The notes below the pieces were generated by a model, which was not told where the DNA came from, made no database searches, and worked only from the letters and a program-made list of their open reading frames with translations. The position numbers and the translations under genes are program-made. From an uncultured Lachnospiraceae bacterium (GTDB lineage Bacteria; Bacillota; Clostridia; Lachnospirales; Lachnospiraceae), in the NCBI GenBank assembly GCA_910589265.1, contig CAJUTQ010000035.1, forward strand, positions 1 through 17,310: 17,310 bases of DNA. The letters run 5' to 3'. Shown here piece after piece: positions 15,115 through 17,310 of this stretch (the stretch's first letter is position 1; each line of letters begins with the position of its first letter).

Positions 15115-15335
15115 GAAATTTCTTCTTCCCATCTTTTTTCACTTTCCCAACTTTTTCCCAAGTTTTCATAAATTTTCCCAACTTTTAAAAAAAATGGGCG
15201 AAACTTGGGGATTTTCCCAACTTTGGGGCAAAACTTGGGAAAAACCAAATTTAATAAAAATACCTGCAACCCCTTATAAAATAAGATTTTACAGGCAATA
15301 TAACTTTATTGTTTTTCGATTTTCCCAAGTTTCAA
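15115..15335. repeat. AACTTGGG-rich repeat block, copy 3 (diverged)
   Basis: Denser and more scrambled: CTTTCCCAACTTTTTCCCAA and TTTTCCCAACTTTT in one orientation, then GAAACTTGGGGATTTTCCC and AAAACTTGGGAAAAA in the other, with a last TTTTCCCAAGTTTC at about 15320. The CTTGGGGAT landmark is about 275 bp after that in copy 2. The segment 14964-15114 between the copies shows nothing further. Confidence 0.7.
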
Positions 15336-15486
15336 CTTCTTTTTCACTTTGTTCATGCAAAACAAGTTTTTGCTGGTGGCAGATTATATTTTTTTCTCGC
15401 CTCCCCTCCGCATAAACAAAAAACACTGAAACCTGTCACCTTCATTCTTACATATTTCCATCAGAAAATCAACATTTTCCTCTTCT
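15336..15486. other. Spacer between the two repeat systems
   Basis: No gene, hairpin or repeat with clear support was seen here; it is AT-rich sequence with a short C-rich patch near 15400. Confidence 0.4.
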
Positions 15487-16110
15487 AAAAAATCCTGCTG
15501 CCCCACATCCTCCTCTTCCTTTTCCACATATTTTATTTTTACTAATCCCTCTGAAATCCCCTAAATCCAAGGCTTTGAAAGAAAAACAACCCAAAAACGA
15601 ACCAAAAAGAAGAGGATATTTGCATACAATTAAAAAAACATCAGAAAAAGACCTGATAGCTGTGTAACTTCACCATACCCACAACACTGAAACATGCATA
15701 AACACTGTATTTTATCAAAACCGCTGCCTATCTCAAAATAAAAGAACCATCCTCCTCCTCTTTCTATTACTTCTCTCTTCACTTTCATTCTTTAAAAGCA
15801 CTGAAAATCCCCATTTTATAAGGCTTTAACAGAAAAAATGAAACATAAAAATGGTATAAAAGGAAGAAGAGGATATCTTGTATGTACATACACCAAAGAA
15901 ATGGGAAAAATATTGCTCTACCTCCCACCTAAAAGGCTGGAAACACCCATTTTATAAGGGATTAAAGAAAAAAAGAAAGCATAAAAATAATGAAAAATGA
16001 AGAGGAGGAGAACCAGATAACAGGAAATGGCAGCAGGACTGTATATGTTTATAAAGAAATTACTGCAAGCCCAGTATTTACAAGGGTTTGAAAGGAAAAC
16101 TGGAGGATAA
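15487..16110. repeat. ~620-bp imperfect repeat unit, copy 1
   Basis: The unit starts AATCCTGCTGCCC...CCTCCTCTTCCTTTCC and, near its end, has the inverse order: GAAGAGGAGG and then GGCAGCAGGACTG at 16029. It aligns along its whole length with 16466-17090 at a nearly constant offset of 979-990 bp. Inside are ~125-bp sub-repeats around the core CCCATTTTATAAGGCTTTAA: direct copies near 15557, 15806, 15941 and 16067, and an inverted copy near 15697 (CATAAACACTGTATTTTATC). Each direct copy runs into a purine tract ending GAAGAGGA(G/T). The frames inside are short and shifted between the two copies, so this is not a coding repeat. Confidence 0.8.
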
Positions 16111-16245
16111 TGCAAAAGTATGGGTTCGCTTCTTGTTCTAAGGCTCACTAACCTTATAAAGCTATATAAACATGGAGTTTTCTCTTTCTCGTATACGAAT
16201 AATATACGAATTTTTTCAAAAATTTTCTGTGGAAATTGTGAAAAA
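16111..16245. other. Segment between repeat copy 1 and the 16246 hairpin
   Basis: Contains one inverted-core-like stretch (CTATATAAACATGGAG near 16162) and the dyad TCGTATA...TATACGA around 16189-16209. No gene is seen. Confidence 0.4.
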
Positions 16246-16293
16246 AAGACCTTGATAAAAGGAAGAGGATAATGCTCCTTTTATCAAGGTCTT
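16238..16293 (-). terminator. Perfect 18-bp hairpin terminator, minus strand
   Basis: AAGACCTTGATAAAAGGA (16246-16263) and TCCTTTTATCAAGGTCTT (16276-16293) pair without mismatch around a 12-nt loop. On the minus strand the stem runs into TTTTTTT; on the plus strand only TATATTG follows. No minus-strand gene lies upstream to the right, so the transcript it ends would be non-coding or start beyond 17310. The CCTTGA/TCAAGG outer stem resembles the terminator at 13418-13458. Confidence 0.75.
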
Positions 16294-16465
16294 ATATTGT
16301 TAGTAGAATAAATTATAATCTGTCAGCAGCAAAAACTTGGTTTGCAATAACAATTTCTGTCATGGCAGAAGAAGTTTTTTCTGATTATAAAAGTTTAGCT
16401 TTCGCTGGACACTCTGCAAAAACCCAAAAAAATAACTCAAAAAAATACCAAAAATCCCTCCCCTG
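16294..16465. other. Spacer after the 16246 hairpin
   Basis: A short plus-strand frame (16272-16466) crosses it but starts inside the hairpin arm and has no ribosome site. Nothing else is recognised. Confidence 0.4.
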
Positions 16466-17090
16466 AAAAAAATCCTGCTGCCCTCAATCCTCCTCTTCCT
16501 TTCCCACATATTTCTCATATCTTTTATTCTTCCAAACACCCAGAAACTCCCTATTTACAAGGCTTTAAAAGAAAAACAACCAAAAAAAAGAAGAGGACTG
16601 TCTTTTCATACAATAAGAAAAATTGTCAAAAAAACGATAGCTGTGTGAATACACCATACTCCAAGACATCTTGAAACCAGCATAAACACTGGATTTAATC
16701 AAAACTGCTGCCATTGTTTTTTTATCCCAATATAAAAGAAATATCCTCTTCACTTTTCTCTCCACTTTCATTCTCCAAAAGTTCCAAAAATCCCCATTCT
16801 ATAAGGGCTTGAAAGAAAAAAAGAAACATAAAAATGATAAAAAAGAGAAGAGGAGTACTGCTCTGTATATACACAAAAAGATATACGAAAAGCATTGCTC
16901 CACCTCCCACCTAAAAAGACTGGAAACATCCATTCTATAAGGTTTTAAAGGAAAAAAGAAAACATAAAAAAGATGAAAAAAGAAGAGTAGGATAAAGAAG
17001 ATTGGAAAGGGCAGCAGGACTGTCAAGAATGGCTATAAATCCAGTGTTTACGGGGCTTTAAGAAGAAAATCGAATGAAAAAGAGGAAGAC
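16466..17090. repeat. ~620-bp imperfect repeat unit, copy 2
   Basis: Collinear with copy 1. The shared landmarks are AATCCTGCTGCCC (16471), CCTCCTCTTCCTTTCC, AGCTGTGTGAATACACCAT, the inverted core near 16681 (CATAAACACTGGATTTAATC), TTGCTCCACCTCCCACCTAA and GGCAGCAGGACTGTC (17010). Direct cores occur near 16543, 16789, 16923 and 17036 (CCAGTGTTTACGGGGCTTTAA). Identity to copy 1 is high by eye with many small indels, indicating an old duplication or concerted turnover. Confidence 0.8.
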
Positions 17091-17310
17091 ATATGGCAGC
17101 AGAATCCCACCATGTTCCAAGACCTTCCAGTTCATGGAACTATGCCCCCAGACCAGTATAAACACTGGGTTTCTTAATCCCGTTCCCACTTTCGTTCACA
17201 ACCACTTTACTTAAAGGAATGCTTGTAAATACAGAAATTACAGGATGATTTAATAAAAAGAAAGTATAAAACATATGAAAAAAGGAAGAGGAGGATAAAG
17301 GATTTTGAAG
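17091..17310. repeat. Start of a third, partial repeat unit (runs off the window)
   Basis: GTATAAACACTGGGTTTCTT near 17157 resembles the inverted cores at 15697 and 16681. The stretch ending AAAAAAGGAAGAGGAGGATA near 17277-17297 resembles the purine tract after the core at 15806. Internal parts are more diverged. This indicates the repeat system continues to the right of the window. Confidence 0.55.

Noticed and set aside
14531..15335. Coding repeats (frames reading like KTWGFHPKLGK)
   Set aside because: The repeated peptide reflects the repeated DNA motif AACTTGGGG; frames change between copies, lack ribosome sites and run on both strands.
16027..16110. 27-aa plus-strand small frame starting MAAGLYMFIKK
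   Set aside because: The purine tract resembling a ribosome site is about 16 nt away, and the ATG is not kept in the second repeat copy (GGGCAGCAGG).
15918..17026. Hydrophobic minus-strand mini-proteins (type I toxin-like)
   Set aside because: Hydrophobicity comes from purine tracts read in reverse; start codons are not conserved between copies and no ribosome site precedes them.

Overview
The window looks like accessory DNA from a low-GC Gram-positive anaerobe, most likely a Lachnospiraceae/Clostridia-type Firmicute. The DNA is AT-rich, start codons are preceded by strong GGAGG-type Shine-Dalgarno sites, and the recognisable families (serine recombinase with C-terminal HTH, winged-helix Rep-like protein, TOPRIM primase-like protein, Tn7-like transposition genes, Rpn-type nuclease) are typical of mobile DNA in that group. 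No rRNA, tRNA or housekeeping gene is visible. About 6 kb is non-coding and much of that is repetitive, which is unusual for bacteria.

Left part (1-6440), plasmid-like backbone. It starts with the C-terminal end of a serine recombinase. A bidirectional terminator separates this from a leftward tyrosine-recombinase-like gene lacking its catalytic end, then two small overlapping leftward genes. Next comes a 1-kb non-coding stretch with eight regularly spaced 18-19-bp palindromes (2254-2579). A leftward winged-helix Rep-like gene (3123-3980) follows, with a long inverted repeat over its promoter. A 1.3-kb non-coding stretch carrying a duplicated ~105-bp element leads to a rightward TOPRIM-domain gene (5304-6182). 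A replication gene beside an iteron-like array suggests a plasmid origin/partition region or an integrated plasmid.

Centre (6442-12094), a Tn7-like transposition module on the minus strand. Order: tnsA-like (114 aa), tnsB (DDE transposase), tnsC (AAA+ ATPase), a 58-aa small protein, tniQ/tnsD-like. Neighbours overlap or lie within 12 bp, so this is one translationally coupled operon; an unrecognised 137-aa gene lies further downstream. TnsA is only nuclease-core sized and has Cys where the motif Lys is expected. A TGT-ending terminus with three spaced copies of a GTATGGCA-type motif upstream of tnsA (11995-12089) is the probable transposon end. Cargo would then extend leftward, with the other end outside the window or unrecognised.

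Right part (12276-17310). A rightward gene of unknown function is interrupted by one in-frame TAA. A bidirectional terminator then separates it from a leftward Rpn-family PD-(D/E)XK nuclease gene. Beyond 14372, 2.9 kb contains no credible gene but two repeat systems: three copies of an AACTTGGG/CCCAAGTT-rich block at ~285-bp period (14531-15335), and an imperfect ~620-bp duplication at ~980-bp offset (15487-17090), itself built from ~125-bp sub-repeats in both orientations, with a third copy running off the window. A perfect 18-bp hairpin plus T-tract between the two copies reads as a minus-strand terminator with no gene upstream, which suggests non-coding transcription.
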